Shown: positions 8,818 to 17,237, counted from the stretch's first letter. The stretch is DNA of 32,248 nt from JAAGZL01 sp050291365 (GCA_050291365.1 JBNKJS010000042.1:1-32248); one strand, 5' to 3'. Notes: generated by a model not told the origin, from the letters alone. Translations and numbers: made by a program.

Positions 8818-10587
8818 TCATCTCTTGTTAGTTTTCTGCAGTGATCCTGGAAACAGAGTCACATGGTAATACTCAATCTTCCAGCGCATATTTTCTCTGC
8901 CACTAGCCAACAACTCATCCTTAGGCGGCCTCTTATCCATCAACAACACCCAGGAGTCTGGCTCATGCAGCACGCGATTATACAGCTTTTCACCCGATTC
9001 GAGGGTTATATTTCTCTCAAGATACCAGCGGATCGAGTGCTGATAATCCCCGCCGCCGCCATAGAGCTTGGTCTCCTGCGGCAACATATCCCTGATCTTC
9101 TCCGCCACAAAGCGTGGACTCAACTCCTGTTGCAGGGCCGGTTTTATGGTCAGGGAAAATGGCCACACCAGCATCCAGATAACTACAGCCAGGCCAGACA
9201 CCAGCAGATAGAGACGGCGCTTCATACTTGCTGCAACTGCCACAATAGAGGCAAAAACCATCAAGGCAGCTGTAACCATAACCGGCAGCGGGTTTTGCAG
9301 AAGCATCTCAATACCTGCCCTGAGCTGACTGGAGCCACCCTTCTTCTGACCTTTGAACAGATCATTAATTACCCAATCCGGATCTATATAGATAGCGGCG
9401 ATTAAGGCGCTGATGGCAACAACAAACAGCAATACCATGAGAGAAGAGATACTCAACACCACACCATGACGTTTACTGATGGAGTGCTCAACTCTATCCC
9501 AATAGAACCCCATGATCAGGGCGAAAGGTGCCATTATGGGCAAGAGATAACGGGCAGCCTTTTTGCCTCCCAGGCTAAACAGGATAAAACCACCCAAGAA
9601 CCAGATTAGCATGGACTTTATCCCTGCATTACCCTCCTCTCTTGCAGCGCGTATCCCTATGAACAGGGCAGCAGGCAAAAACAGTGACCAGGGGAAAAGC
9701 CCAATCACTATATGTGGCAGATAATATGTTATTGGCTGACCACCTTTAGCAGCCATATTGCTGCTCCCTGCCCACCACTGGGCCAGCTGACCAAAAATAA
9801 AATTGCTAGCCAGACCGGGAGGAGCGGTTATAGCCAGCAAAACATACCAGGGAAGAGCTATAGCAAGAAAGAGTAGAACCCCAGCAAACGGAACAAACTT
9901 ACGCCACTCTCTCTTATTGGGACTGTTCATCATCAATATGATCGCAATCACCATCGGAAACAGTACCCCAACTGGACCCTTAGTCAGGACACCCAGACCA
10001 CTCAGGGCATAAAACCCATATATCCACCATGACTCATGGCTCCTGTTCAGCGCCATCCAGAAACAGTAGATAGATGAGAGGATCAGAAAACTGAAGAAGA
10101 CATCCATCCTGGCGGCGGAACTGTTCTCCAAAAACACAATGGAGGTGGATAACACCAAGGCGGAAAACAGAGCCGCCCGATAACTGAACATCTGACGCCC
10201 AAACAGAAATACCATCCAGATCGAACCAAGGGCAGCCAAAACTGACGTTATACGCATAGCCCAGTTCTGCCAGTCGAAAGGTGCACCTGTAGCAATAAGC
10301 ATCCAGTGGTATAGGGGCGGTTTGGTCAGGGTATGGGCGGAGACCTCATGGTTGAGAGAAGGTAGAACAAAGTTGCCACGTTCCAACATCTCACGGGCGA
10401 TCTCAGCGGCACGGCCTTCGCCAGCGCGGATCAGATCGGCGCCCATATTTGAAATAAAATATGCCAGACTGAACAGTACAATGAGAACAAGTAGGATTAC
10501 ATGGATCCTTCGATTATTAATTATCTCCCCGTTTGCCATTCTCAGTAGTGTCCCCAATATTGATGTGCGTTTACAAAAGAACAGCAT
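8818..10587 (-). CDS. ArnT-like family 39 glycosyltransferase (integral membrane)
   Basis: This is a polytopic membrane protein of up to 589 residues in the GT-C / PMT superfamily. The first periplasmic loop carries the diagnostic acidic-arginine pattern (GEGRAAEIAREMLERG) followed by KPPLYHWM, as in ArnT and related enzymes that transfer a sugar from undecaprenyl phosphate to lipid A or another envelope acceptor. Many hydrophobic helices follow, with a soluble C-terminal domain after about residue 480. A second possible start is the ATG at 10539 (MANGEIINNRR), which would give a shorter cytoplasmic tail; neither start has a strong ribosome binding site. It is the first gene of the set with the GT2 and LAB_N genes. 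Whether the substrate is lipid A is inferred from similarity and from nearby lpxH. Confidence 0.87.
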   Translation of the reverse strand: MLFFCKRTSILGTLLRMANGEIINNRRIHVILLVLIVLFSLAYFISNMGADLIRAGEGRAAEIAREMLERGNFVLPSLNHEVSAHTLTKPPLYHWMLIATGAPFDWQNWAMRITSVLAALGSIWMVFLFGRQMFSYRAALFSALVLSTSIVFLENSSAARMDVFFSFLILSSIYCFWMALNRSHESWWIYGFYALSGLGVLTKGPVGVLFPMVIAIILMMNSPNKREWRKFVPFAGVLLFLAIALPWYVLLAITAPPGLASNFIFGQLAQWWAGSSNMAAKGGQPITYYLPHIVIGLFPWSLFLPAALFIGIRAAREEGNAGIKSMLIWFLGGFILFSLGGKKAARYLLPIMAPFALIMGFYWDRVEHSISKRHGVVLSISSLMVLLFVVAISALIAAIYIDPDWVINDLFKGQKKGGSSQLRAGIEMLLQNPLPVMVTAALMVFASIVAVAASMKRRLYLLVSGLAVVIWMLVWPFSLTIKPALQQELSPRFVAEKIRDMLPQETKLYGGGGDYQHSIRWYLERNITLESGEKLYNRVLHEPDSWVLLMDKRPPKDELLASGRENMRWKIEYYHVTLFPGSLQKTNKR

Positions 10588-10855
10588 TATATAACAGAAT
10601 CATCTGCTATATAGCTGCACTCCATGGAATATATCTACTAGCCAAAACAGCATCCTCCACATGGTTTTATTACTGATAATTGGAAGTTAGTCCTCCAATA
10701 TCTACAAGAACTTTAGTAATATGGTTCCTACAGCCAAAAAGTAACAAGGAATAGACACCATCGTGTGATGAGTCAACCGCTGGCTCTTTCTTTCCAAAAT
10801 AAAACAGCTTGGTATCAATTGTTTCAGAATTGATAACAATAACAAGATGGGTTCT

Positions 10856-10869
10856 GGAGGTACCGCTTG
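10856..10869 (+). promoter_or_regulatory. Strong ribosome binding site deciding a TTG start
   Basis: A GGAGG at 10856-10860 stands six bases before a TTG at 10867. No ATG or GTG nearby has comparable support, and the TTG start gives a protein that begins with a short basic segment followed by a membrane anchor. The 279 bases between this gene and the divergent ArnT-like gene must hold both promoters; no clear promoter boxes were assigned. Confidence 0.75.
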
Positions 10870-12246
10870 CGGGTCAGATTTAATTTTACCTGGTGGCATT
10901 ATGCAGTTATAGCCACAGTCTTTACTCTCCTGCTCTGGATCATAACCACAGATACCTACCACTTTCGCACAGACACCCTTCCGGAAAGCCAATTCTGTGA
11001 ACAGAACCTGGGGGATGAGATGCTTCGCTCTGGTCACAGCGAAGATATGCTTTGGCGTGGCTGCCTCATAGTATCGGAAACAGAACGCTATCTTTCACGC
11101 TACACAAGGTCAAACAATCTTTTTGCGAGCAAAAAAACACCATTAATAGGCAGTTGTCTTGACTGTCATGATGGCAACAAAGCACCTCAGTTCTCAGATA
11201 TGTGGCGTAGCTTTCCCCGCTTCAATCCCAAGAAAAACCGGTTGGAGGATTTTGCCCAGGCGATCCAGGACGAAATTGAATTACGCTATGGCGGAACCCG
11301 TCCTGTGCGCAGTGATTCTGCCATCACCGCTATCTATATCTATGCATTCACCAAGGCCAAACAGCAAACAACAGAGTTCCAGGTTGAAACAGAGTCGGAT
11401 CGTCCGTTATCAGAACAACAACTGGCAGCACTGCAACCCACAGCAAAGTGCAAAGAGATTTTTCAACAAAAAGGTATCCCCAAGGGAATAAATGCCCCCT
11501 TTGTAGTGAAGGGGTGTAACGAGATTACCGATACTGGACGTTATGTTTCATCTCTGCTGCAACCATGGCGCAGCGATATGAAGTGTAGCTCCTGTCACCG
11601 CAACTCGGGAAACCGAGACTATGCCGGCAATCTTGGTCATAGTGCTGTGTTGTTACCAATAATGATGACCAGACGCAACAAACCAACCCGCTTTTACCGC
11701 CGCGTTTTAATGTGCTATGCCCGCTCCATGAACTGGTTTGATCTTGGAACGGATTCACCAGTGCTACCCTATATCCGCATCTATGCCAACTGGCTGGCAC
11801 AAAAAGATCAACTACAGATAGGAGAGATATATCCTGGTCGCGGCATGCCCAGGCTCTACGACACCCTGGGACGCGGGGCCAGCATTATGGCTGGAGAAAA
11901 GATCTATAAGACTATCTGTATAGGTTGCCACGGCAAGAACGGATGGGGAGGAGTAGGTAAAATTTACCAAGGATCTGAGCCGCCTCCGTTAACCGGCCCT
12001 TATGCCTATAACAACGCAGCAGGACTGGCACAGAGAGAGCGCTTGACCGGGTTTATCTACAACAATATGCCACCAGGCGCGTCACACCAGCAGCGCATCT
12101 TAACCAAGCAACAGGCCTTAGATGTTGCCGCCTATCTAACGGCACAGGGAAGACCGGCTGATTTCACCCGTAACAATCAGATTATGATGTTCCTGAAGTA
12201 TCTGTGGCGGAGATCTCTATATGCGATCGTTGGGACCAGCTCATGA
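10867..12246 (+). CDS. Membrane-anchored triheme cytochrome c, TsdA-like C-terminal half
   Basis: The protein has 459 residues with a TTG start. Residues 11-28 form an uncleaved N-terminal membrane anchor, so the rest should be periplasmic. There are three CxxCH heme sites at 97-101, 240-244 and 351-355. From about residue 195 on it resembles the diheme thiosulfate dehydrogenase TsdA: a Cys in the context MCYARSMN (C283) at the place where TsdA has its unusual Cys heme ligand, a GCHGKNGWGG site, then NNMPPG (M401) and a DVAAYLTAQGRP segment. The first heme module (about 44-165) looks like a degenerate copy of the second. The stop overlaps the start of the SulP permease (ATGA). It may oxidise thiosulfate or reduce tetrathionate; a different small sulfur substrate is also possible. 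Confidence 0.8.
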   Translation: MRVRFNFTWWHYAVIATVFTLLLWIITTDTYHFRTDTLPESQFCEQNLGDEMLRSGHSEDMLWRGCLIVSETERYLSRYTRSNNLFASKKTPLIGSCLDCHDGNKAPQFSDMWRSFPRFNPKKNRLEDFAQAIQDEIELRYGGTRPVRSDSAITAIYIYAFTKAKQQTTEFQVETESDRPLSEQQLAALQPTAKCKEIFQQKGIPKGINAPFVVKGCNEITDTGRYVSSLLQPWRSDMKCSSCHRNSGNRDYAGNLGHSAVLLPIMMTRRNKPTRFYRRVLMCYARSMNWFDLGTDSPVLPYIRIYANWLAQKDQLQIGEIYPGRGMPRLYDTLGRGASIMAGEKIYKTICIGCHGKNGWGGVGKIYQGSEPPPLTGPYAYNNAAGLAQRERLTGFIYNNMPPGASHQQRILTKQQALDVAAYLTAQGRPADFTRNNQIMMFLKYLWRRSLYAIVGTSS

Positions 12247-13844
12247 TTAACGCCTATAAAAGCATTACCAGTTCCGAGCAGTTTATACTTATCACCCGTC
12301 AGACCCTGATACCAGGTATAGCCACCGCAATTGCCGCCTTCCCTCTCAGCATAGGTTTTGCCATCATCGCCGGAGTCCCGCCTGAGGTGATGATACTAGC
12401 GAGTATCTACTCCGCATTTTTCAATGCGATCTTTGCCAGCTCAAAATATGGTGTGGGCGGCCCCAATACAGCTGCTGCCCTCATAACAGGTGCGGCCATT
12501 GCCCCCTTTGCCCCGGCAGAGGGAGTCCTATATATGGGATATCTCTTTTCATTAACCATTATGGTGGGGGTGGTACAGCTTATCTTCAGCCTAATCATTA
12601 CCCGAATTGATGTAATGGACTATGTAAGCAACACCGTCATCGATGGGCTTACCGCCGGGATCGGGGCCGTCTTTATTCTTACGGCTATCAACATGGCTGC
12701 CGGTCTATCGCCGGATGGACAAAGTCAGTGGGCGATCTTTAACGGCATGACATCCATAGCCTTGATAATCGACGGTCATGCCAACAGCTATTCCATAATC
12801 ATTGCTCTGGCAACCATAATCACAGGTATCTGCTGCTGGTGGATTAAAAACCTGAAGAGCTATGCCATCATCATCGGAATCATTGTCGGTTTTTTCATCA
12901 ACCAATTCCTGTTCAACTCCGCTAACACCAGAGTGGAAATGGTAGGCTGGGTCGATCTTCCACTGTTTACCACCTCACAACCAGATTTTCGCCAGGTATC
13001 CTGGCCGGTACTTTTTCAACTGATTTCACCCGCAATAGCCATCGCCTTTGTGGGAGCACTACAGACCCTCTCCATAGCCAAGGCAATCCGCAATCCATAT
13101 GATGAATACAATCCGGTGAGAGAGATTTTTGCCCAGGGCATGCAGCATCTGTTTCTCGGTTTTTTTAACGGCGCCCCTGTATCCAACTCATTCAACAAAA
13201 GCGCATTTCTCAAAGATATTCATGGAGGCAAACTGGCCCTGATAGTCTCAGCCATATTCACTGGGCTTTTTGTTTCTGAATTCGGCGCGATCATCGCGGC
13301 TATTCCCATGCCGGCTCTGGGCGGCTGTCTCATCCTGGTGGGAATGGGCATGATGAGCCCGCGTAAGTACAAGACCCACGTTCAATCAGGGGCACTAAGA
13401 ATGACCGTATTTCTTGCCTCTGCCTTTTCGGTGGTGTTGTTGAACATCCAGACAGCGATCTTTGTGGGGGCCATGCTCTCAATCGGACTCCATTTTATTC
13501 GATTCTCCAACCCAGACATCCACATAACAAACAAAGATAAAAGATTAATAATTCGGGTGACCGGTTCATTCTTTTTTGTCTCAGGAGCCAAACTCTATAC
13601 ACGTGTTTACCATCAACTAGTGCGCGATCAAAAACAGAGGTATGAACGCATTGATGTAGACCTGAAGGCCTCACATATCTATTCCAGTGAAAAGATGGAG
13701 TCTGACTGGCTACACCAACTATTGAATCTTTCCGATGAGGTGTGGCTAATCTGCCTAGAGCGACAACGGGGCGATATGGATAAGTTGCTGAACACTATGC
13801 ATTTACCAAGGGGCTGCCAGGTTATTTACGACGATTACTACTAA
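12243..13844 (+). CDS. SulP family anion permease with degenerate STAS domain
   Basis: This is a polytopic inner-membrane transporter of 533 residues in the SulP/SLC26 family, which moves sulfate, bicarbonate or other anions. The N-terminal helices contain TLIPGIATAIAAFPLSIGFA and KYGVGGPNTAAA, the family pattern, and a late helix shows ALGGCLILVGMGMMSP. Residues from about 430 on resemble a STAS domain but lack a clear conserved phosphorylation Ser. The ATG at 12243 is preferred over an in-frame GTG at 12204 because it overlaps the cytochrome stop as ATGA with GGGA about 8 bases upstream, indicating translational coupling. The coupling to a TsdA-like cytochrome suggests movement of a sulfur oxyanion, but the substrate is not readable. 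The stop (13842-13844) overlaps the stop of convergent tsaB. Confidence 0.88.
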   Translation: MINAYKSITSSEQFILITRQTLIPGIATAIAAFPLSIGFAIIAGVPPEVMILASIYSAFFNAIFASSKYGVGGPNTAAALITGAAIAPFAPAEGVLYMGYLFSLTIMVGVVQLIFSLIITRIDVMDYVSNTVIDGLTAGIGAVFILTAINMAAGLSPDGQSQWAIFNGMTSIALIIDGHANSYSIIIALATIITGICCWWIKNLKSYAIIIGIIVGFFINQFLFNSANTRVEMVGWVDLPLFTTSQPDFRQVSWPVLFQLISPAIAIAFVGALQTLSIAKAIRNPYDEYNPVREIFAQGMQHLFLGFFNGAPVSNSFNKSAFLKDIHGGKLALIVSAIFTGLFVSEFGAIIAAIPMPALGGCLILVGMGMMSPRKYKTHVQSGALRMTVFLASAFSVVLLNIQTAIFVGAMLSIGLHFIRFSNPDIHITNKDKRLIIRVTGSFFFVSGAKLYTRVYHQLVRDQKQRYERIDVDLKASHIYSSEKMESDWLHQLLNLSDEVWLICLERQRGDMDKLLNTMHLPRGCQVIYDDYY

Positions 13845-14539
13845 CCAAACAGTTGCGGGTTGGCCGGTTTCTTCGCCACATCATCCCTTAGATACTGGGG
13901 TAAAGCCTCATCCGCCGGGACACTCTCTCCCTGCTCCATACTGAAAGCACCCAACAACGCCACATCATGAGCACTACAATATAGATTGGTGGTTACCGAC
14001 TCTAGACCATCTGCAATTAACCTGGATAGCTCCTCTCCATAACTATCCCAGCCACTGCCGACACCATGCCACCCGCCACCTTCCGGTAATCTGACCTTGT
14101 GGGCGGCGGCGATCTGGTCAGGAAAGAGTGCACCCATCAAACCAGAATCCTGTAACTGGTAACATCCCCAATAGAGCTCCTGCATGCGGGCATCAAACGC
14201 AGGCAGCACCCTGGTGTATCCAGATTGACGATAATGACCCTGAGCCAGAGCGGCCAGGGTGGATACCCTAACCACAGGAAGATCCGCACCCAGCGCAACC
14301 CCCTGGGCCACCCCTGCAGCGATCCGCACCCCGGTAAATGAACCTGGTCCGCAACCAAACGCCAGCCCGTCGAGCTGAGCTGGCTTCAGGCCGGCCTCCT
14401 TCAGCAGTTCATCCAGCATGGGCATGATCAATTCGCTATGCTTGCGCGGCTGCACTTCATAGCGCAGGGAGATCTCACCATCAATAAGGAGTGCTGCGGA
14501 ACAGGCCTCGGCGGCGGTTTCAATAGCTAGCAGTTTCAT
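13841..14539 (-). CDS. tsaB: TsaB, tRNA t6A37 threonylcarbamoyltransferase subunit
   Basis: TsaB is the non-catalytic partner of TsaD in the TsaBDE complex that makes N6-threonylcarbamoyladenosine at position 37 of ANN-decoding tRNAs. The 232-residue protein has the ASKHA-fold markers: MKLLAIETAAEACSAALL at the start, HSELIMPMLDELL, and the conserved GCGPGSFTGVRIAAG loop. Its length is typical for proteobacterial TsaB. The gene is monocistronic as far as can be seen. Its TAG stop at 13841-13843 overlaps the TAA stop of the convergent SulP gene, leaving no room for a terminator between them, so each transcript must run into the other gene. Confidence 0.95.
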   Translation of the reverse strand: MKLLAIETAAEACSAALLIDGEISLRYEVQPRKHSELIMPMLDELLKEAGLKPAQLDGLAFGCGPGSFTGVRIAAGVAQGVALGADLPVVRVSTLAALAQGHYRQSGYTRVLPAFDARMQELYWGCYQLQDSGLMGALFPDQIAAAHKVRLPEGGGWHGVGSGWDSYGEELSRLIADGLESVTTNLYCSAHDVALLGAFSMEQGESVPADEALPQYLRDDVAKKPANPQLFG

Positions 14540-14636
14540 GGGTGGGGATTATATATGGGTTTGGGCGGGATGTGTTGGTTGAGTGTCATGGTTATGGTTT
14601 GCCTTATTCCCTCGTTCCTGCGTGGAATCAAGGATA

Positions 14637-14717
14637 TCGCCCGCAGGAGCGGGCTCCTACAACTGTTATCAAGAAGAGTGCGCGCATAGGAGTGTAGGAG
14701 CCCACTCCTCTGGGCGA
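14637..14717. repeat. Inverted pair of REP-like palindromic units (REPIN-like)
   Basis: Two 25-base units in inverted orientation, 14637-14661 and 14693-14717, are reverse complements except at three positions. Each unit is a small palindrome; the left one contains GCCCGCAGGAGCGGGC, a perfect 6-bp stem with an AGGA loop. A third copy of the right unit occurs alone at 15842-15866 with one difference. Intergenic units with GGAGCGGGCTCCTAC cores are widespread in gammaproteobacterial genomes as REP-type elements. It lies between the start of tsaB and the end of the DUF808 gene. Confidence 0.85.
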
Positions 14718-14800
14718 AAGAATTAGCCGCTAATTAGCGCGAATCACCACAAAGGGGCGCAAAAAATCATTTTTCTTTTCGGCGCAATGTCTGTTGCTTA

Positions 14801-15688
14801 TTAAGCCGTACTTTCCTGAGTTTTATTTGCCTTTATCAGATGAACAATGCCAACGATTACGGCACCAACGATCAGACCGGTCATTAGCTCAGCGGCAAGG
14901 GAAGGCATAAACTCCAGATAGTGGTGCAGCAATTCAATATTGTGAACATACATGCCACCGCCCACCAGCAACATAGCGATGGTGCCAATAACACCCAACA
15001 GACGGATAACCCAAGGCAGTGCGGCAATCAGCTTTTCCCCAGCCGATTTATAGAGCCCAGCAAGGGAGCCCTTAAACGACTTGGCGCGATCAATCAGATA
15101 TGCACCCACATCATCCATGCGCACGATCAACGCAACCAGCCCATAGACACCGACCGTGGCGACCAGAGCAATCAAGCTGACCACTATAATCCTTATAGCC
15201 AGGGACTGATCCATCACCGTACCCAGGGCAATCACTATGATCTCGATAGAGAGAATGAAGTCGGTGCGAATTGCTGCTTTGATTTTGGACGACTCCTTAT
15301 CCACAATCTCTTTCGGATCATCCAGCAACTGCGCGGCAATCTCCCCCTTTTCGTGGTGAAAGAACCACTCGAATACCTTCTCCGCCCCCTCAAAGCTGAG
15401 ATAAGCACCACCAATCAACAGAATCGGTACTATCAACCAAGGCATGTAGGCGCTAAGCAAAAAGGCAACCGGCAGAATTATGATCTTATTTAAAAGCGCG
15501 CCTTTGGTGATCTCCCAGATGACAGGAAGCTCACGTGAAGCGGGGAAACCTGTCGCTTTTTCCGCATTAACCGCGAGGTCATCACCCAGCAAACCGGCGG
15601 TCTTTTTCGCCGCCACCTTACTCATTACCGCTGCATCATCGAGCAGGACTGCTACATCATCCAGAATTGCAAAAATACCGCTAGCCAT
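14801..15688 (-). CDS. DUF808 / YedI family inner-membrane protein
   Basis: This is a 295-residue membrane protein. The N-terminus MASGIFAILDDVAVLLDDAA and the following VMSKVAAKKTAGLLGDDLAVNA segment are the hallmark of the DUF808 family (E. coli YedI). Several transmembrane helices follow: about 65-100, 150-195, 230-250 and 265-285. The pattern GGAYLSFEGAEKVFEWFFHH is also family-typical. No biochemical function is firmly established for the family. It stands alone on the minus strand, flanked by REP-like units on both sides, with no operon partner. Confidence 0.92.
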   Translation of the reverse strand: MASGIFAILDDVAVLLDDAAVMSKVAAKKTAGLLGDDLAVNAEKATGFPASRELPVIWEITKGALLNKIIILPVAFLLSAYMPWLIVPILLIGGAYLSFEGAEKVFEWFFHHEKGEIAAQLLDDPKEIVDKESSKIKAAIRTDFILSIEIIVIALGTVMDQSLAIRIIVVSLIALVATVGVYGLVALIVRMDDVGAYLIDRAKSFKGSLAGLYKSAGEKLIAALPWVIRLLGVIGTIAMLLVGGGMYVHNIELLHHYLEFMPSLAAELMTGLIVGAVIVGIVHLIKANKTQESTA

Positions 15689-15841
15689 AGTCTTTGTGTT
15701 TTACCTGTTGCCGTTAAATAGTTCAGTTTACTGGGGGAGATTATTCCTGTTGATTCTTTAGCAAGCAAGTTGTTGGGCGTTTTTCTTTGGATACCTTACT
15801 TTTCGAAGGACTTTTTCATCATTCAGCGACTTGCCCGTACC

Positions 15842-15866
15842 TGTATGAGCCCACTCCTCTGGGCGA
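15842..15866. repeat. Single REP-like unit
   Basis: These 25 bases differ at one position from the right-hand unit of the inverted pair at 14693-14717 and have the same orientation. It is unpaired here, as expected for a solitary REP element. Confidence 0.8.
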
Positions 15867-15955
15867 TAGTTAGGATGATATATTAAATATTTGTAAATAG
15901 TTTCGCAGCCTGTCCATATCTAAGCCTTTCTTATCCTTCCGTACACTAGCTGCGA

Positions 15956-15989
15956 GTACCTCTCTTTTGCGCGCTCAAAAGAAAGGTAC
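15956..15989. repeat. 14-bp stem, 6-base loop inverted repeat
   Basis: The arm GTACCTCTCTTTTG pairs with CAAAAGAAAGGTAC with one mismatch across the loop CGCGCT. A purine-rich tract (GAAAGAGAAGAGCGC) follows. There is no U-tract after it on either strand, so a simple intrinsic terminator is unlikely. Similar TTTTGCGCGC...AAAAGAAA sequences recur between genes in other proteobacteria, so this may be a dispersed repeat or a processed RNA hairpin. Confidence 0.55.
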
Positions 15990-16108
15990 GAAAGAGAAGA
16001 GCGCTCGAGTGTTACACCCTACGGGTTCCCTGCAAAAATTGAATTGGGTAAACTGCTACTGCATTTCCCAGGGCCTTTTGACACTAATTGAATTCAGGAT
16101 CCGCGTTG

Positions 16109-17110
16109 ATGAATTTCAAATCTGTTCTTCATATTAGAGGTAGCGCCCTTGTTCCGTTCATCCTCGTCCTTATCCTCTCGGCTCCATCTTTTGCCGCGGA
16201 AGGGCCCTTGGAGATTCCAGATTGGTTGCAGAGTCATGTTGGTCTTGGCGACGGACAGATCGCAGCGACGGTGTTACAACGGTCGCGTGCGCTTCACCTG
16301 CAAGAAGTACGCAAAGGCATGATCAAGAATCCTTGTTACTTCGCCATGGATGCGACACGCCCCCATGTCATGGGTAACAACCAGTTGGGACGCAGGTTCT
16401 ACATCATCTGCGAAGCCATACAGTCGTTTCGCGCCATACCGGCGGGACATGGAGGCGGTCGCAACCTGAAAGGCCTACCAAAAATAACCAATGGACGGAG
16501 CTGCGCAAAAAACTTCTCCAACGCCTTGGATTCAAAGCTGACAGACGGCGGAGCCTATATAACCGCAGAATTGAAAACCTCGTTCAAAGGCTATTACCGA
16601 ACTTCCGGTAAAGAAAAATCCACCCTGCACCGTACGTTCATCCAGTTCGACGGACAAGGCGAAACAGAAAACGCCAGGGAGCGTGAGATCGGCGGACATG
16701 CAGCGGTACTGTTAAGGGGCATGTGCCGGCTAAAAGATCCGAAAAGTCGTTATGCCGACTCCGAGGGCTATGTCTTTTTAGGTAATCTGGTGGACTATGT
16801 TGGCGGCCGCAGCAGCGGATGCACAACCTGGTCAATATCAGACGCCAAGAAAATCATCACCATGGTAAAATACCATCCCACAACGCTCTACATCTATCCT
16901 GAAGCCGGTGATATCGAAGCCGTAGCACAGTTCCAAAAAGAACCCGGCAAGTCTTTGTCCGAGACAAAACCCTACTGGAACGCATCCTGCCTGAAGCAAA
17001 TCAAAACCCCGAAATTCTGGTCTAAGGATAAACTCGAGCCGCTGCTGGAACGCTACAAAAAGGCTCATCCTAAGCCAGCACCACAACCAATCCCGCTCTG
17101 CAAGAATTAG
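16109..17110 (+). CDS. Secreted L,D-transpeptidase-like protein (YkuD_2 type)
   Basis: This exported protein has 333 residues from the ATG at 16109, chosen over an upstream in-frame TTG at 16088 because AGGA lies about 8 bases before it and it begins directly with a signal peptide (hydrophobic PFILVLILSAPSFA, cleavage near residues 29-30). The mature part fits the YkuD_2 class of L,D-transpeptidase catalytic domains: a GHGGG loop with H114, FSN at about 136-138, H197 in REIGGHAAV, and GRSSGC with the putative nucleophile C238. Its role would be 3-3 cross-linking or trimming of peptidoglycan in the periplasm. The C-terminus is proline-rich and no separate peptidoglycan-binding domain is seen. 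No partner gene adjoins. The family assignment is by motif pattern and moderately sure. Confidence 0.72.
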   Translation: MNFKSVLHIRGSALVPFILVLILSAPSFAAEGPLEIPDWLQSHVGLGDGQIAATVLQRSRALHLQEVRKGMIKNPCYFAMDATRPHVMGNNQLGRRFYIICEAIQSFRAIPAGHGGGRNLKGLPKITNGRSCAKNFSNALDSKLTDGGAYITAELKTSFKGYYRTSGKEKSTLHRTFIQFDGQGETENAREREIGGHAAVLLRGMCRLKDPKSRYADSEGYVFLGNLVDYVGGRSSGCTTWSISDAKKIITMVKYHPTTLYIYPEAGDIEAVAQFQKEPGKSLSETKPYWNASCLKQIKTPKFWSKDKLEPLLERYKKAHPKPAPQPIPLCKN

Positions 17111-17214
17111 TAAAATTACCTCTAGCCACCGCTGTGCTAACCGAAGTCAGTTCAGGTGGCATAATGCTTATTTAACGAAGAGTTATGTATTGTGTCTCCC
17201 GAAGTTACGGAGCC

Positions 17215-17237
17215 CTAAGTGCCCATTTGAAACATTA
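17215..17237. repeat. Degenerate spacer-repeat core (copy F)
   Basis: The core AAGTGCCCATTTGAAACATTA matches the AGTGCCC...ACATTA core found in the other spacers of the accessory region. It lies about 110 bases beyond the stop of the 299-aa gene, on its 3' side, in the same relation as the other copies. It is the weakest recognisable copy apart from the one near 18391. Confidence 0.45.

Larger units (their letters stand above)
15689..16108. other. 420-base intergenic stretch with a REP unit and a long hairpin
   Basis: This stretch separates the divergent DUF808 and L,D-transpeptidase-like genes and should carry both promoters, which were not resolved. It contains a lone REP-like unit at 15842-15866 and a strong stem-loop at 15956-15989. 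No coding region is supported. Confidence 0.7.

Noticed and set aside
10702..11037. 111-codon open frame on the minus strand over the cytochrome start
   Set aside because: It overlaps the well-supported cytochrome and its ribosome binding site and has no recognisable protein features.
12204..12242. Upstream GTG start for the SulP permease
   Set aside because: The ATG at 12243 overlaps the previous stop as ATGA and has better-placed ribosome binding sequence; the extra residues are not family-like.
14637..14717. Possible CRISPR repeats
   Set aside because: There are only two units, in inverted orientation, each palindromic and with no regular spacers. They are REP-type.
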